Shown: positions 1-9,800 of the stretch, piece after piece
Layout of the letters: each line of letters begins with the position of its first letter
Position numbering within the stretch: the stretch's first letter is position 1
Program-made: the position numbers and the translations under genes
Origin: Eubacterium sp. CAG:180
Lineage (GTDB): Bacteria; Bacillota; Clostridia; Oscillospirales; Acutalibacteraceae
Assembly (NCBI GenBank): GCA_000432435.1
Contig: HF993134.1
Span: forward strand, 1 to 57,929
DNA: 57,929 bases
Direction of reading: 5' to 3'
Notes under the pieces: generated by a model
Told to the model about the DNA's origin: nothing
Databases searched by the model: none
What the model saw: only the letters and a program-made list of their open reading frames with translations

Positions 1-28
1 TCTTGTCGTTGTTTAATTTTCAAGGTCC
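1..28 (-). promoter_or_regulatory. rRNA operon leader segment (cut by window edge)
   Basis: Read on the minus strand this is GGACCTTGAAAATTAAACAA followed by CGACAAGA, which resembles the conserved CTTGAAAA-(C/T)TGAA/TTAAACAAC leader/processing motif found just before 16S (or between 16S and 23S) in many Firmicutes rrn operons. It lies about 50 bases downstream of a strong promoter at 79-107 pointing the same way. The rRNA itself would be beyond the left edge, so the assignment is inference from the motif and promoter. Confidence 0.6.
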
Positions 29-78
29 ATTGTGCTTCCGGCGTTTTCGGTTTTGCCCTCTCGCCTTAGCGCTCCGAT

Positions 79-107
79 ATAATATCAAAATGAGCGACAA
101 AAGTCAA
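79..107 (-). promoter_or_regulatory. Strong sigma-A promoter, probably of an rrn operon
   Basis: On the minus strand there is TTGACT (102-107), a 17-base spacer, then TATTAT (79-84). It points out of the window to the left and is followed by the rRNA-type leader at 1-28. No coding sequence lies between it and the window edge. Confidence 0.7.
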
Positions 108-182
108 CACTTATTTTCAAAAAAATCGCATCTTTTTGCGCCTTCTTGAAACGCTGCCGGGTGTTTTTTGCAGTGTAACCAA

Positions 183-237
183 AATGCCGAAGCACATATT
201 CAAATTTTAGTTGAATTTGGCTCCGGCACTTTTTTCA
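183..237. terminator. Hairpin downstream of citrate synthase
   Basis: TGCCGAAGC pairs with GCTCCGGCA (one mismatch), with an inner stem TTCAA/TTGAA, followed by CTTTTTT on the plus strand and by TTTTGG on the minus strand. It most likely terminates the citrate synthase transcript (minus) and separates it from the rrn promoter at 79-107. Confidence 0.6.
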
Positions 238-252
238 CTGTACTTTTAGACC

Positions 253-1611
253 TTATCTGTCACTCAGCGGAAGATAAATATTGTCTTTTGACACACTTTT
301 ATAAGCAGGTCTTATAATTTTATCGGTATTTATAAGCTCCTCTATCCTGTGAGCCGACCAGCCGGTAATTCGCGCTATTGCGAATATGGGTGTAAACAGC
401 TCCACGGGAATATCAAGCATACTGTAAACAAAGCCGCTGTAAAAATCCACATTTACGCTGACACCTTTATAAATCTTGCGTTTCTCGCTTATTATTTCCT
501 TGCCGAGCCTTTCAACCGTATTATAAAGGGCAAAATCGCCGCTTCTGCCTTTTTCGTCGGCAAGCTCCTTAGTGAAACTCTTAAACACCTCGGCGCGCGG
601 GTCCGAAACGGAATAAACCGCATGCCCCATACCGTATATAAGCCCCTTCTTGTCAAATTCCTCTTTATTGAGAAGTCTGTTAAGATAGGCACGTACTTCA
701 TCCTCATCCGACGTGTCTCGGACATTCTTTTTGAGGTCCTCCATCATACGGACAACTTTTATATTGGCACCGCCGTGCTTAGGACCCTTAAGCGAGCACA
801 GAGCAGCCGCCATAACAGAATAAGTGTCGGAACCTGAGGAGGTGACGACATGAGTGGTAAAGGACGAGTTATTGCCGCCACCGTGCTCCATATGGAGGAT
901 CAGCGCAGTATCAAGAACAAGAGCTTCAAGCGGAGTGTAGCTCTTGTCGGGTCTCAGCATACGCAATATATTTTCTGCGGTAGACAGCTTCGGGTCGGGG
1001 CGATGAATATAAAGACTGTCATTACAAAGATAGTGATTGTAGGCATGATAAGCATATACCGATAGCATAGGAAACAAGCTTATAAGGCTCAGACACTGCC
1101 TTAACACATTATCGAGTGAAATATCAGACGCATTGCTGTCATAAGCCGCAAGAGTCAGAACACTCTTGGTCAAAGAATTCATAATATCCTTACTCGGAGC
1201 CTTCATAATAACGTCACGTGTGAAGTTTGTGGGCAAAGTTCTGAGTGACGACAAAATCGAAATAAACTCCTTCAGTTCGTCCTCGGTCGGGAGCTTGCCA
1301 AACAAAACAAGATATGACGCCTCCTCAAAGCCGAAGCGGTTGCCGTTTCTGCCTTTTATGAGATCCACAACATTTATGCCGCGGTAATAAAGTTCACCCG
1401 GGCACGGGATTCTTCCATCGGGCGTATCCTCAAAGGATTTGATTTTAGATATTGAAGTAAGTCCGGCCAAAACGCCGTTTCCGTTTTTATCGCGAAGTCC
1501 GCGTTTTACGCCGTATTCATCATAAAGCACCGGGTCTATATAACCCGTTTCTCTGCAAATATCTGCATATTTTCCGGTATACTTCAGAATATCGTTCTTT
1601 TTGTATTTCAT
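253..1611 (-). CDS. Citrate synthase
   Basis: A 452-residue citrate/2-methylcitrate synthase condensing acetyl-CoA and oxaloacetate in the cytoplasm. The catalytic triad is visible: His279 in GPKHGGAN, His330 in GMGHAVYS and Asp389 in VNVDFYSG; His243 sits in MEHGGGN. Length is slightly above the usual 370-430 because of an N-terminal extension of about 40 residues. The ATG at 1611 has a good Shine-Dalgarno (GAGGAGAG). No aconitase or isocitrate dehydrogenase is adjacent, so I infer a biosynthetic route to 2-oxoglutarate/glutamate rather than a visible full cycle. It is monocistronic, with its own perfect promoter and a palindrome upstream. 2-Methylcitrate synthase is possible, but no prp genes are nearby. 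Confidence 0.93.
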   Translation of the reverse strand: MKYKKNDILKYTGKYADICRETGYIDPVLYDEYGVKRGLRDKNGNGVLAGLTSISKIKSFEDTPDGRIPCPGELYYRGINVVDLIKGRNGNRFGFEEASYLVLFGKLPTEDELKEFISILSSLRTLPTNFTRDVIMKAPSKDIMNSLTKSVLTLAAYDSNASDISLDNVLRQCLSLISLFPMLSVYAYHAYNHYLCNDSLYIHRPDPKLSTAENILRMLRPDKSYTPLEALVLDTALILHMEHGGGNNSSFTTHVVTSSGSDTYSVMAAALCSLKGPKHGGANIKVVRMMEDLKKNVRDTSDEDEVRAYLNRLLNKEEFDKKGLIYGMGHAVYSVSDPRAEVFKSFTKELADEKGRSGDFALYNTVERLGKEIISEKRKIYKGVSVNVDFYSGFVYSMLDIPVELFTPIFAIARITGWSAHRIEELINTDKIIRPAYKSVSKDNIYLPLSDR

Positions 1612-1667
1612 TTTCTCTCCTCATTTCCGGCGGTAAGCTGAAATCAGTGCCGGTATTATACCTGATT

Positions 1668-1685
1668 TTTACATTTATATGTAAA
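1668..1685. promoter_or_regulatory. Palindrome in citrate synthase promoter region, candidate operator
   Basis: TTTACAT-N4-ATGTAAA, a perfect 7+7 inverted repeat. It lies between the upstream promoter (1708-1736) and a second TATAAT (1655-1660), about 60 bases before the citrate synthase start. Its position fits a repressor or activator site; the cognate regulator is not identifiable here. Confidence 0.4.
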
Positions 1686-1707
1686 GTATTTCCATCTAAT
1701 ATTTTAT

Positions 1708-1736
1708 ATTATACCAATTTAATTAACACCTGTCAA
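1708..1736 (-). promoter_or_regulatory. Sigma-A promoter of citrate synthase
   Basis: Perfect consensus on the minus strand: TTGACA (1731-1736), 17-base spacer, TATAAT (1708-1713). A second TATAAT at 1655-1660 has only a weak -35 (TTTACA, 19-base spacing). The untranslated leader would be about 90 bases. Confidence 0.75.
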
Positions 1737-1770
1737 TTAACGTAAAATTAAGAATTTATTAACAAAAAAA

Positions 1771-1801
1771 TCCCCGAATGCGACAGAATGGCATTCGGGG
1801 A
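1771..1801 (-). terminator. Terminator of rpoD operon
   Basis: CCCCGAATGC (1772-1781) pairs perfectly with GCATTCGGGG (1791-1800) around a 9-base loop. On the minus strand the stem is followed by ATTTTTTTG. It lies 18 bases past the rpoD stop codon. Confidence 0.9.
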
Positions 1802-1818
1802 AGCTTTTTGCGGTTTTA

Positions 1819-2949
1819 TCAGTCGAGGAAATCCTTGAGCTTTTTGCTGCGGCTCGGGTGGCGGAGTTTACGGAGAGCCTTTGCCTCTATCTGACGAATA
1901 CGCTCTCTTGTTACATTAAATTCCTTGCCGACTTCCTCAAGTGTTCTCGGGTGTCCGTCCTCAAGTCCGAAACGAAGCGAAAGCACCTTTTCTTCACGTG
2001 CGGTAAGTGTTTTGAGAACCTCACCGAGCTGTTCTTTTAAAAGCAGCATGGACGCAGCGTCTGCCGGTGCCAGAGCATCGTCATCCGGAATGAAGTCTCC
2101 GAGGTGGCTGTCTTCCTCCTCGCCTATCGGGGTTTCAAGAGAAACGGGCTCCTGTGCGACTCTGAGGATTTCACGCACCTTCTCCACAGGCATCTGAAGC
2201 TCATCTGCTATTTCTTCTGCCGTCGGGTCTCTGCCGTTCTTATGGAGAAGCTGGCTGTTTGTCTTTTTAACTTTGTTGATTGTCTCAACCATATGAACGG
2301 GAATTCTTATGGTTCTTGCCTGATCGGCTATCGCTCTTGTTATAGCCTGACGAATCCACCATGTGGCATAGGTGGAGAACTTAAAGCCCTTAGTGTAGTC
2401 GAATTTATCAACTGCCTTTATAAGGCCAAGGTTGCCCTCCTGAATCAAATCAAGGAACTGCATACCTCTGCCGACATAACGTTTGGCAATACTGACTACA
2501 AGACGAAGGTTTGCTTCGGCAAGACGCTGTTTAGCCTGCTGATCCCCGTCGGCTATACGCATTGCGAGCACCTGCTCCTCCTCAGCGGTAAGAAGCGGAA
2601 CACGCCCTATTTCCTTAAGATACACCTTGACCGGATCATCCATGGCAAGATTATGCGTATCGGCACTTGCTACCGCAGCGGCATCTTGACTCTTAGGCAA
2701 TTCGGTATCAAAGTTTAGATTGTCCAATTCGACATCGCCGAAATCATCAATGATTTCTATATTCATGCTTTCGATGGTTTCGTAGAGCTTATCAAGCTCT
2801 TCCATATCGAAATCTTCCTCAACTATCGCGGCGTCAATTTCCTGCGTAGTGAGCTTGCCGGTTGACTTACCCTTTTCAAGCAATGCTTTTACGGAGTTTT
2901 TCTTTTCGCCCGCTGCCGCGGCAGTGGTGTGGTTTGTGTTGTTGTCCAT
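1819..2949 (-). CDS. rpoD: Primary RNA polymerase sigma factor RpoD (SigA)
   Basis: A 376-residue housekeeping sigma factor. It shows an acidic N-terminal region 1.1 (about 20-75), region 1.2 (DPVKVYLKEIG), the region 2 core-binding and -10 recognition helix (FLDLIQEGNLGLIKAVDKFD and the TYATWWIRQAI stretch, about 160-205), region 3, and a C-terminal region 4 helix-turn-helix (TLEEVGKEFNVTRERIRQIE). Length equals that of Bacillus SigA. It is the last gene of the dgt-dnaG-rpoD macromolecular-synthesis cluster, 28 bases after dnaG, with its own strong terminator. The matching TTGACA/TATAAT promoters seen across the window are its expected targets. Confidence 0.98.
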   Translation of the reverse strand: MDNNTNHTTAAAAGEKKNSVKALLEKGKSTGKLTTQEIDAAIVEEDFDMEELDKLYETIESMNIEIIDDFGDVELDNLNFDTELPKSQDAAAVASADTHNLAMDDPVKVYLKEIGRVPLLTAEEEQVLAMRIADGDQQAKQRLAEANLRLVVSIAKRYVGRGMQFLDLIQEGNLGLIKAVDKFDYTKGFKFSTYATWWIRQAITRAIADQARTIRIPVHMVETINKVKKTNSQLLHKNGRDPTAEEIADELQMPVEKVREILRVAQEPVSLETPIGEEEDSHLGDFIPDDDALAPADAASMLLLKEQLGEVLKTLTAREEKVLSLRFGLEDGHPRTLEEVGKEFNVTRERIRQIEAKALRKLRHPSRSKKLKDFLD

Positions 2950-2977
2950 ATTTTTCCCTCACACATCTATGTATTTT

Positions 2978-4738
2978 TTATTTAAACAGCTTCATAAAGT
3001 CCTCATCGGACATTTCAGACGGTTTCACATCGATATGTCTGTTCTTTTCTTTCTTGAGAACGTTTATACAATCCTCACATTCCCTGACAGAATTGGAAAT
3101 ATCGGTTGAAACAGTTTCTATTCGCGCAATAACGCTTATCTCCTCCGGAGTAAACTCCGATGCTAAAAAAGACAACCCAACCGGTCTTCCGTCTTTAATT
3201 CGCTCCGATATTGCCGAAAAAACACGTCGGTTGAAATCGGTAACAAAAAGCTCCGGAGTCAGTTTGCTTTCAAGCTTTCGGTAAAGCTCCGGTTCGGACA
3301 TAAACGACGCTATGAGTATCTCCTCTGCTTTTGCTGCCCGAAGAGCCTTTGTGCGCTGTGTGTTGACCTTATTTATCTTATCGCCTTGATTTATAACCGA
3401 ATCACGCACTTCGCGATAAAATTCGTTTTTTTGTTTTTTAGCGCGTTTTGCACGTTCGATTTTAACCTGTGCAGCTACCGCGTCTTTATTCACCGAAAAT
3501 TCCTCCGAAAGCCTCGAAATATATATATCAAGCTCAACCGGACTGTTAAGCGACGCCAAAACAGCTGCCGCTGCTTTTAAATAATCGCTTCTGCCGGCAG
3601 GAGACGATATATCATATTTTGAACGTTCGGAAAGAAGCGAAAACTCAACGTCGTTCGCTGCAGAATCAAGGCAACGCTTGAAGCCTTCGGCACCGAATTT
3701 TTGTATTATTTCGTCGGGGTCCTTGCCGCCGGTCATATGTATTATACGAACCTTGAGAGTTGTCTTGCCGAGTATGTTTATCGCTTTTCTTGTTGCCTTT
3801 TGGCCTGCCTCATCGGAATCATAACAGATAAAAATTTCGCCCGCATAATGTGAAAGCAGATGTGCCTGCTCTTCCGTAAGAGCTGTGCCGAGACCCGCTA
3901 CGGCATTTGTAAAACCTGCTTGGTGCAGTGAAATAACATCAAGATTACCCTCGCACAGAATTATCGAATCGCTCTTGGACTTTTTTGCAAAATTAAGGGC
4001 AAAAAGATTGCTGCCCTTTTTATAAACAAGCGTGTCGCTTGTATTTACATACTTACGGTCGCTGTCCGCATCGTGAATACGTCTTCCGCTGAAGGCAATA
4101 ACATTGCCGCGCAAATCAATAATCGGAAACATTGCTCTTTTTCTAAAGGCATTGTAATAGATTTTTTTATCATACCTTTCTGATAATCTCAGAATATTTG
4201 CATCATACAGAAGCTGTTGGCTATATCCTTTTGATATGAGATATTCTATTAGTTCATCTTTTGAATCAGGAGCGTATCCGAGCCCGAAACGACGTATCGT
4301 ATCATCGGTAAGACCACGCGAATAGAAGTATTCAAGGCCCTGCCTGCCCTCCGGCGAATAGAGCTTTGCGTGAAAGAACCTTGCCGCCTCACGGTTGGCA
4401 CCGTACATCTCGGTCCTTTTTTTGCTGAGACCCGAATCATATCCGTCCTGCGGCATGGAAACACCGTGTCTGTCGGCAAGAAGCTTAACAGCCTCCATAT
4501 AATCTAGATTTTCAATATTTCGTATAAAGGTTATGACGTCTCCGCCGTTGCCGCACCCGAAGCAATAATACGACTGCGTTTCGGGATATACGGTAAACGA
4601 CGGTGTTTTTTCGTTGTGAAACGGACAAAGTCCCGTCAATATTTTGCCCTTTCGTTTAAGCGAAACATACGAGGAAACGGTAGATTCAATATCGGCGCGG
4701 CGGCGAAGATCATCAAGAAATTCATCGCTTAAAGCCAT
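2978..4738 (-). CDS. dnaG: DNA primase DnaG
   Basis: A 586-residue primase that lays RNA primers at the replication fork. The N-terminal CHC2 zinc finger is complete (Cys38, His41, Cys59, Cys62). It is followed by the RNA polymerase basic domain and a Toprim fold with ILCEGNLDVISLHQ (acidic Glu) and the ICYDSDEAGQKA metal site, near residues 255-320. The C-terminal third is the helicase-interaction region, which is poorly conserved as usual. It lies 15 bases after dgt and 28 before rpoD, a conserved Firmicutes order. Confidence 0.98.
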   Translation of the reverse strand: MALSDEFLDDLRRRADIESTVSSYVSLKRKGKILTGLCPFHNEKTPSFTVYPETQSYYCFGCGNGGDVITFIRNIENLDYMEAVKLLADRHGVSMPQDGYDSGLSKKRTEMYGANREAARFFHAKLYSPEGRQGLEYFYSRGLTDDTIRRFGLGYAPDSKDELIEYLISKGYSQQLLYDANILRLSERYDKKIYYNAFRKRAMFPIIDLRGNVIAFSGRRIHDADSDRKYVNTSDTLVYKKGSNLFALNFAKKSKSDSIILCEGNLDVISLHQAGFTNAVAGLGTALTEEQAHLLSHYAGEIFICYDSDEAGQKATRKAINILGKTTLKVRIIHMTGGKDPDEIIQKFGAEGFKRCLDSAANDVEFSLLSERSKYDISSPAGRSDYLKAAAAVLASLNSPVELDIYISRLSEEFSVNKDAVAAQVKIERAKRAKKQKNEFYREVRDSVINQGDKINKVNTQRTKALRAAKAEEILIASFMSEPELYRKLESKLTPELFVTDFNRRVFSAISERIKDGRPVGLSFLASEFTPEEISVIARIETVSTDISNSVRECEDCINVLKKEKNRHIDVKPSEMSDEDFMKLFK

Positions 4739-4753
4739 ATAACATCACCTCTC

Positions 4754-5767
4754 TCAAAGATTGTCCCACCCAATCCAGGACTTAGGAATAAACAAATTAT
4801 TATACACGTGAAGAACATAGCTGTCGGACATTCCGGCAACATAATCGCAAGCGGCTCTTTCGGCACCCTCGCTTAAATATATCGACTCATATTCGGTAGG
4901 CATAGAAAGAGGATGATGGGCAAAATAGTCAAACAGCGTTTTTATAAGTGCCTCGGCTTTTTTCTCTTCACCCTTACACACCGGATTTGTATAGACGTTA
5001 CGGAACATAAAATCACACAGCTCCGAAAACGGCTCTGTTTCATTTTTACCGAGGACTATATCGTCGTCGCTGTTGTTGATTACCGACATAACAAGCGTAT
5101 TTATTCTGTCTGACTTACTCTTGCCGAGAGCTTCTCTTATATCATTCGGAATACTGTCCTCAGACAGCACGCCCGCGACAATCGCATCATCTATATCATG
5201 ATTTATGTACGCTATCTTATCGGACAATTTTACTATTCTGCCCTCAAGAGTATCGGCTTCTTTACCGGTAGTATGGCAAACTATGCCGTCGCGTACCTCA
5301 TAAGTAAGATTGAGCCCTTGTCCGTGCTTTTCAAGCTTGTCCACAACGCGAAGACTCTGTTCATAGTGCTTAAAGCCTAACGAGCAAACATCGTTTAACG
5401 CCCTCTCGCCTGCATGGCCGAAAGGTGTATGACCGAGGTCGTGACCGAGTGCCACCGCCTCCGTGAGATCTTCGTTGAGTCTCAACGCACGGGCTATTGT
5501 GCGTGCAATCTGTGCAACCTCAAGGGTATGGGTAAGTCTTGTGCGGTAGTGGTCACCCGCCGGAGACAAAAAGACCTGAGTTTTATGTTTCAATCTGCGA
5601 AACGCGTTGGAATGTACTATCCTGTCACGGTCGCGCTGAAAAGAAGTCCTTATGGGACATTCGTCTTTATCTCTTTGCCTGCCCCTGCTGTTTTCGGAAA
5701 GGCAAGCTCTTTCGGACAGTGTTTCACGTTCGATTTTCATCGTTGTTTCGCGTATTACGTCAGACAT
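4754..5767 (-). CDS. dgt: dGTPase-like HD-domain triphosphohydrolase
   Basis: A 337-residue deoxyguanosinetriphosphate triphosphohydrolase-like protein, expected to hydrolyse dNTPs to nucleoside and tripolyphosphate. HD motifs are clear: the R-x-THTLEV region, ALGHDLGHTPFGHAGE (metal-binding His-Asp) and the later YINHDIDD. This is the shorter Firmicutes form that typically sits upstream of dnaG. It heads the dgt-dnaG-rpoD unit; AGAGGTGATG precedes the ATG and TATATATAAT about 35 bases upstream is a candidate -10. Substrate preference among dNTPs cannot be read from the sequence. Confidence 0.9.
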   Translation of the reverse strand: MSDVIRETTMKIERETLSERACLSENSRGRQRDKDECPIRTSFQRDRDRIVHSNAFRRLKHKTQVFLSPAGDHYRTRLTHTLEVAQIARTIARALRLNEDLTEAVALGHDLGHTPFGHAGERALNDVCSLGFKHYEQSLRVVDKLEKHGQGLNLTYEVRDGIVCHTTGKEADTLEGRIVKLSDKIAYINHDIDDAIVAGVLSEDSIPNDIREALGKSKSDRINTLVMSVINNSDDDIVLGKNETEPFSELCDFMFRNVYTNPVCKGEEKKAEALIKTLFDYFAHHPLSMPTEYESIYLSEGAERAACDYVAGMSDSYVLHVYNNLFIPKSWIGWDNL

Positions 5768-5827
5768 AACATCACCTCTGTTCTCTGTTCAATTATATAT
5801 ACTCGAAAATTTGCTTTTTCCCTCTTT

Positions 5828-6460
5828 TTATTTCAAAATTTCCGTTTCGGCATATTTCTCGCCGATTTTTTCGGCAAAAAACCTGCCGTTTGAAGTGTCG
5901 ACTATCAAATTCTTTATATTATCGCTTTTTTCGCACGGAATACTGAATTTAACCTTTACGTTGTCGGCAAAATCCGCAGAAATCACCGTTCCACCGTTTT
6001 CCGGAATAAGCGACGCAAGCTTACCGTAATAATTGTAATCCGACAATACACAGAGCTCGTCGCACTTTGCCATAGTGACAATCACACCGGAATCAAGAGC
6101 TATTTTTGCGGTATGCGAATACGCTCTGACGAGTCCTCCGCCTCCCAAAAGTATGCCGCCGAAGTACCTTGTTGCGACAACGCAGACATCTTTGACGTCG
6201 CTTTTTTCGAGAACGTCCAATACGGGTACGCCTGCCGTTCCCTGCGGCTCGCCGTCATCCGAATATTTTTTTATATTGCCGTCGCGCAATATGTATGCAT
6301 AAACGTTGTGCTTTGCATCCCAATGCTTCTGCTTTATTTCGGATATAAAGCAGTTTGCCTCCTCCACCGTTTGAACGGGACAAACATAGCCTATAAAACG
6401 TGACCTCTTTTCGGTAAATTCATCATGGGCTCTTTTTTTGACCGTTTTATAGCTCGGCAT
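5828..6460 (-). CDS. YigZ/IMPACT family protein
   Basis: About 210 residues from the ATG at 6460 (MPSYKTVKKRAHDEF). An upstream in-frame start at 6490 would begin inside the rpmE terminator stem, so the later start is preferred. The N-terminal UPF0029/IMPACT domain has the family signature region DDGEPQGTAGVPVLDVL and RYFGGILLGGGGLVRAYSH; the C-terminal part is the DUF1949 ferredoxin-like domain. The eukaryotic homologue affects translational control through GCN1, but bacterial YigZ function is unsettled. It follows rpmE and precedes dgt. Confidence 0.9.
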   Translation of the reverse strand: MPSYKTVKKRAHDEFTEKRSRFIGYVCPVQTVEEANCFISEIKQKHWDAKHNVYAYILRDGNIKKYSDDGEPQGTAGVPVLDVLEKSDVKDVCVVATRYFGGILLGGGGLVRAYSHTAKIALDSGVIVTMAKCDELCVLSDYNYYGKLASLIPENGGTVISADFADNVKVKFSIPCEKSDNIKNLIVDTSNGRFFAEKIGEKYAETEILK

Positions 6461-6491
6461 ATCTTTCACCGCTCTCCTTATAAAAATCAAG

Positions 6492-6513
6492 AAGCGGTAC
6501 CAAAGTACCGCTT
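6492..6513 (-). terminator. Hairpin between rpmE and yigZ
   Basis: AAGCGGTAC and GTACCGCTT form a perfect 9-bp stem with a 4-base loop. On the minus strand it is followed by CTTGATTTTTATAAGG. It probably attenuates rpmE readthrough, while part of the transcript continues into yigZ. Confidence 0.65.
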
Positions 6514-6520
6514 CCCTAAA

Positions 6521-6724
6521 TTACTTATCAAGATTGTATCTCTTCTTGAATCTGTCAACACGTCCGCCGGTATCAACAAGCTTCTGCTTACCGGTGAAAA
6601 ACGGATGGCATTTAGAACAAATATCAACGCGGATATTTTCTTTAGTAGAACGAGTTTTGTACTCGGCGCCGCAAGCACATTTTACGGTCGTCTCTTTGTA
6701 CTCGGGATGTATGCCTTCTTTCAT
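6521..6724 (-). CDS. rpmE: 50S ribosomal protein L31 (zinc-binding type)
   Basis: A 67-residue L31. It carries the zinc-coordinating cysteines of the C+ form: Cys16 and Cys18 (VKCACGAE), Cys36 and Cys39 (DICSKCHPFFTG). The typical end GRVDRFKKRY is present. L31 sits at the subunit interface, and the zinc form also acts as a releasable zinc store in Bacillus. GGTGACAG precedes the ATG. The rho gene often next to rpmE is not here. Confidence 0.97.
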   Translation of the reverse strand: MKEGIHPEYKETTVKCACGAEYKTRSTKENIRVDICSKCHPFFTGKQKLVDTGGRVDRFKKRYNLDK

Positions 6725-6823
6725 TATCTGTCACCTCTTTCGGGAATACATATTAAGTTACATTTTAACAGCGATAGAAATTCTATCACACTTAGCTTTA
6801 AAAAGCAAGCGTTTTTTCAAATT

Positions 6824-9800
6824 TTATATATCCAAAATCACAGTTTTATTAAGTCGGAGTGAAAAGATAAGCGTTTCCTTGACGGGCTGTGAAAAAATCT
6901 CCTCTGCGGCACGCTTATAAATCGAAAGCTGCCCGGAATATCTGCGCTTTAGCTCTTCCTCATCTTTCACGTTATCGGTCTTGTAATCAACAACAATCGT
7001 CTCTCCGTTTTCAAAGAAAGCGCAGTCGATAACGCCTTGGACAACTGCCTTTTCGGATGAGAACTCTTTAGGTACATCGCTGTTTAATTCGCCGAGCGGA
7101 ACGGCAATTGTAAATTTTTGCTCTCTGTATATCTTATCTGCATTCTTGATTCGCTTGAACAAATTGCTTTCAAAAAATCGTTCAAGCATTTTTTTGTCTG
7201 CTGCCGCCGCCTCGACTTCCGTCAATTTACCGAGAGAAACAAGCCTTTTTGCTTCTTTTTCCACGGACTGTGCACCCATATCCAAATCACACACTTCGAG
7301 AAAATGGTGTGCTGCCGTTCCGCGCATTGCAGGAGTCATATCATTTTTACACAAAAAGTCAGGCTTGGCTGTAAAATACCAATCAAGACTGCGCGAGCTG
7401 TTTTCGACTGAAGACGCAGACATTTTTGCGGCATATCCGGAAAGACGAGAATATCCGTATACGTATGAAGTCCGTTTTTCAATATCCCTGAGCAGATTTT
7501 CATCAGGCGCGACCGCATCTTCGTCCTCGGTGATATACTCTCCGGTTGATACCGAAGTGACATACTCAACATTAAGCGAAAAATTCGGATTATAGGTAAA
7601 TCGTTCGGAGACTGCCGCAAACTCTCTGAGCAGCTTTGCATCTTTGTGCCACATAAGGCTCAAAATTAAGATTTCAAGATAAGACCCGGCTTTTTTTATG
7701 AGTACGGGCGACGGCGTTTTGTCACCGCAAAGGGATGCCCCGCATTTTTTCACGAGAGTTTCCGGGTTTTCGGAGGAGCCGACCATTATGAGCCGTTCCC
7801 TCGCTCTTGTCATTGCAACATACAAAACTCGCAGCTCCTCTGCCCGCTCGCTGTCACGTATCGCAAGACGACAGGCATAATGTTGAAGAGTTTCAAACAC
7901 TCTGCCTGTTTCGGCAACAATTCGTTTCATACCCGCTCCGAGAATTGCGGCAGGGTCGATGATCAGCGAATCCGTCAGAGAACTGGTATTCATTTTCTTT
8001 CCGCAGCCTGCGATAATGACAACGGGAAATTCAAGGCCCTTGCTCGCATGGATAGTCATAATTCTTACAACATCGGCATATTCGGAAACGCCCGTGGAAG
8101 AGTCAATGCTGCTCTTGCTGTCTCTTGTACGGGTTAAATAACGAACAAAGCCCGAAAGTCCCAAATCGGAATTACTCTCATACTTTTCGGCATATTGCAG
8201 CAGCAGCAATAAATTTAAACGTCTCGTATCGCCGTCAGGCATTGACATAACTATTGACGGATATGCCGTTCTCTCATATATAGAGCGCAAGAGGTCGCTG
8301 ACTGAGCAGGTGGTGCTCATCTCTCTGTATTCAGTGAGACTCTTTATAAAATCACGGCACTTTTCAAGACCGCTATTTGAAACGGCGTTAAACAGATAGC
8401 CGCTTCTTTTTTGTGTTCTGATAACAGCAAGATCGTCGGGAGTAAAGCCGTACAGCGGCGATACCAAAACCGAGAGAAGCGGAATATCCTGTAACGGGTT
8501 ATCAATAATTTCAAGAAACGACAGCATCACGTTTATTTCGGTGTTTTGGAAAAAGCCGCCTTTTTTCTGATAATACACGGGGATATTTTTCTTTGTAAGC
8601 GCATCAAAATAATCGTCCGCCTCGTTCAACCCCCTCATAAGTATACAAATGTCCTTATACATTACCGGTCTGTACCCGGATTTTGTTTTTACAGGCATTT
8701 TTTCCGCAACCAGCTTATTTATAATATCGGCTATGTGTGACGCCTCGGGAAGATATTCACAGTCGATTTTTGATTTATCGACTATATGCAGTTCGGCGCA
8801 TGGAAAGGCAGATTTTTCATAATCGGCACCCGCCTTCAGCGACTCGGAGTCATCGTAATTTATGCCGCAGCTGTCTTCACTCATCACTCTCGAGAACACA
8901 TAGTTGATGTATTCTGTAACCTCTTTGCGACTTCGGAAGTTTTCGTCAAGATTTATTTTGGCAGGATAATTTTTGCCGTTGAAGTCGGGAAGGTGCTTGC
9001 GTTTTTGCAAAAATATTTCCGGCATGGCAAGTCTGAAGCCGTATATGCTCTGCTTAACATCACCGACAATGAAAAGATTTTCTTCGTTATCGGATATTGC
9101 TCTGAAAAGCATATCCTGCGCCTTATTTGTATCCTGATACTCATCTATGAGTATTTCGGTATACTTATGCGAAAGCTCTTTTGCCAGCTCCGTTCTGTCA
9201 ACTGTGTCATCATCGTTTCTGCTTACGAGCAAAGCAAGTGCCATATGCGAAATATCGGAAAAGTCATACGCATTTTGCTTTTCCTTAAGCTCGGAATAAT
9301 GCCTTGAAAACAGCATAACCGCTGAAAACAGTTTAATAATTACATCTCTGAGCGCTGCCGTATCCTCACAAAATTCATCCTCTGTGACACAAACCTCCTT
9401 TTGGAGAGATGCGTATATTTTTTTGCAATTATCCCTGAGCGACTTAACTCGTTCCTTTAAAGGTGAGTCGGAAAAGTCTCTCGGCGCAGTACCGAGCCTT
9501 TCCGGCTTGAACCCGTCGATAAGTGTTTTAACGCGGTTCCAATCGCCGCGACGTGCCGCATCATACGACGCTTTATAATACATACTGTCAGAGTAAACAG
9601 CCGGTAAATAGCTTGCCTCAAGTCTCGGCTCTTCGCGGAGCATAATCGCACATTTACCGAGTGTTTCGCCGCAATAACGCAGCTGCTCGATTACATCCTT
9701 TAATATTTTCTGCCCCCACGGCGTCTGCTGCGGCAAGAGTGACGGATTATAAAGCCTTACTACGCTGTTAATCCATTTTTTCGGAAAAGCGTATGCACAG

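Noticed and set aside
349..1387. Long plus-strand open frames across citrate synthase
   Set aside because: They are antisense to an obvious citrate synthase, lack ribosome binding sites and show no protein-like motifs.
2104..2718. 204-codon plus-strand frame opposite rpoD
   Set aside because: It is the mirror of the highly conserved sigma factor gene; composition (Cys/Leu/His-rich) is typical of antisense frames.
7118..9307. Several plus-strand frames of 80-170 codons opposite addA
   Set aside because: All lie antisense to AddA helicase motifs, without ribosome binding sites or recognisable domains.
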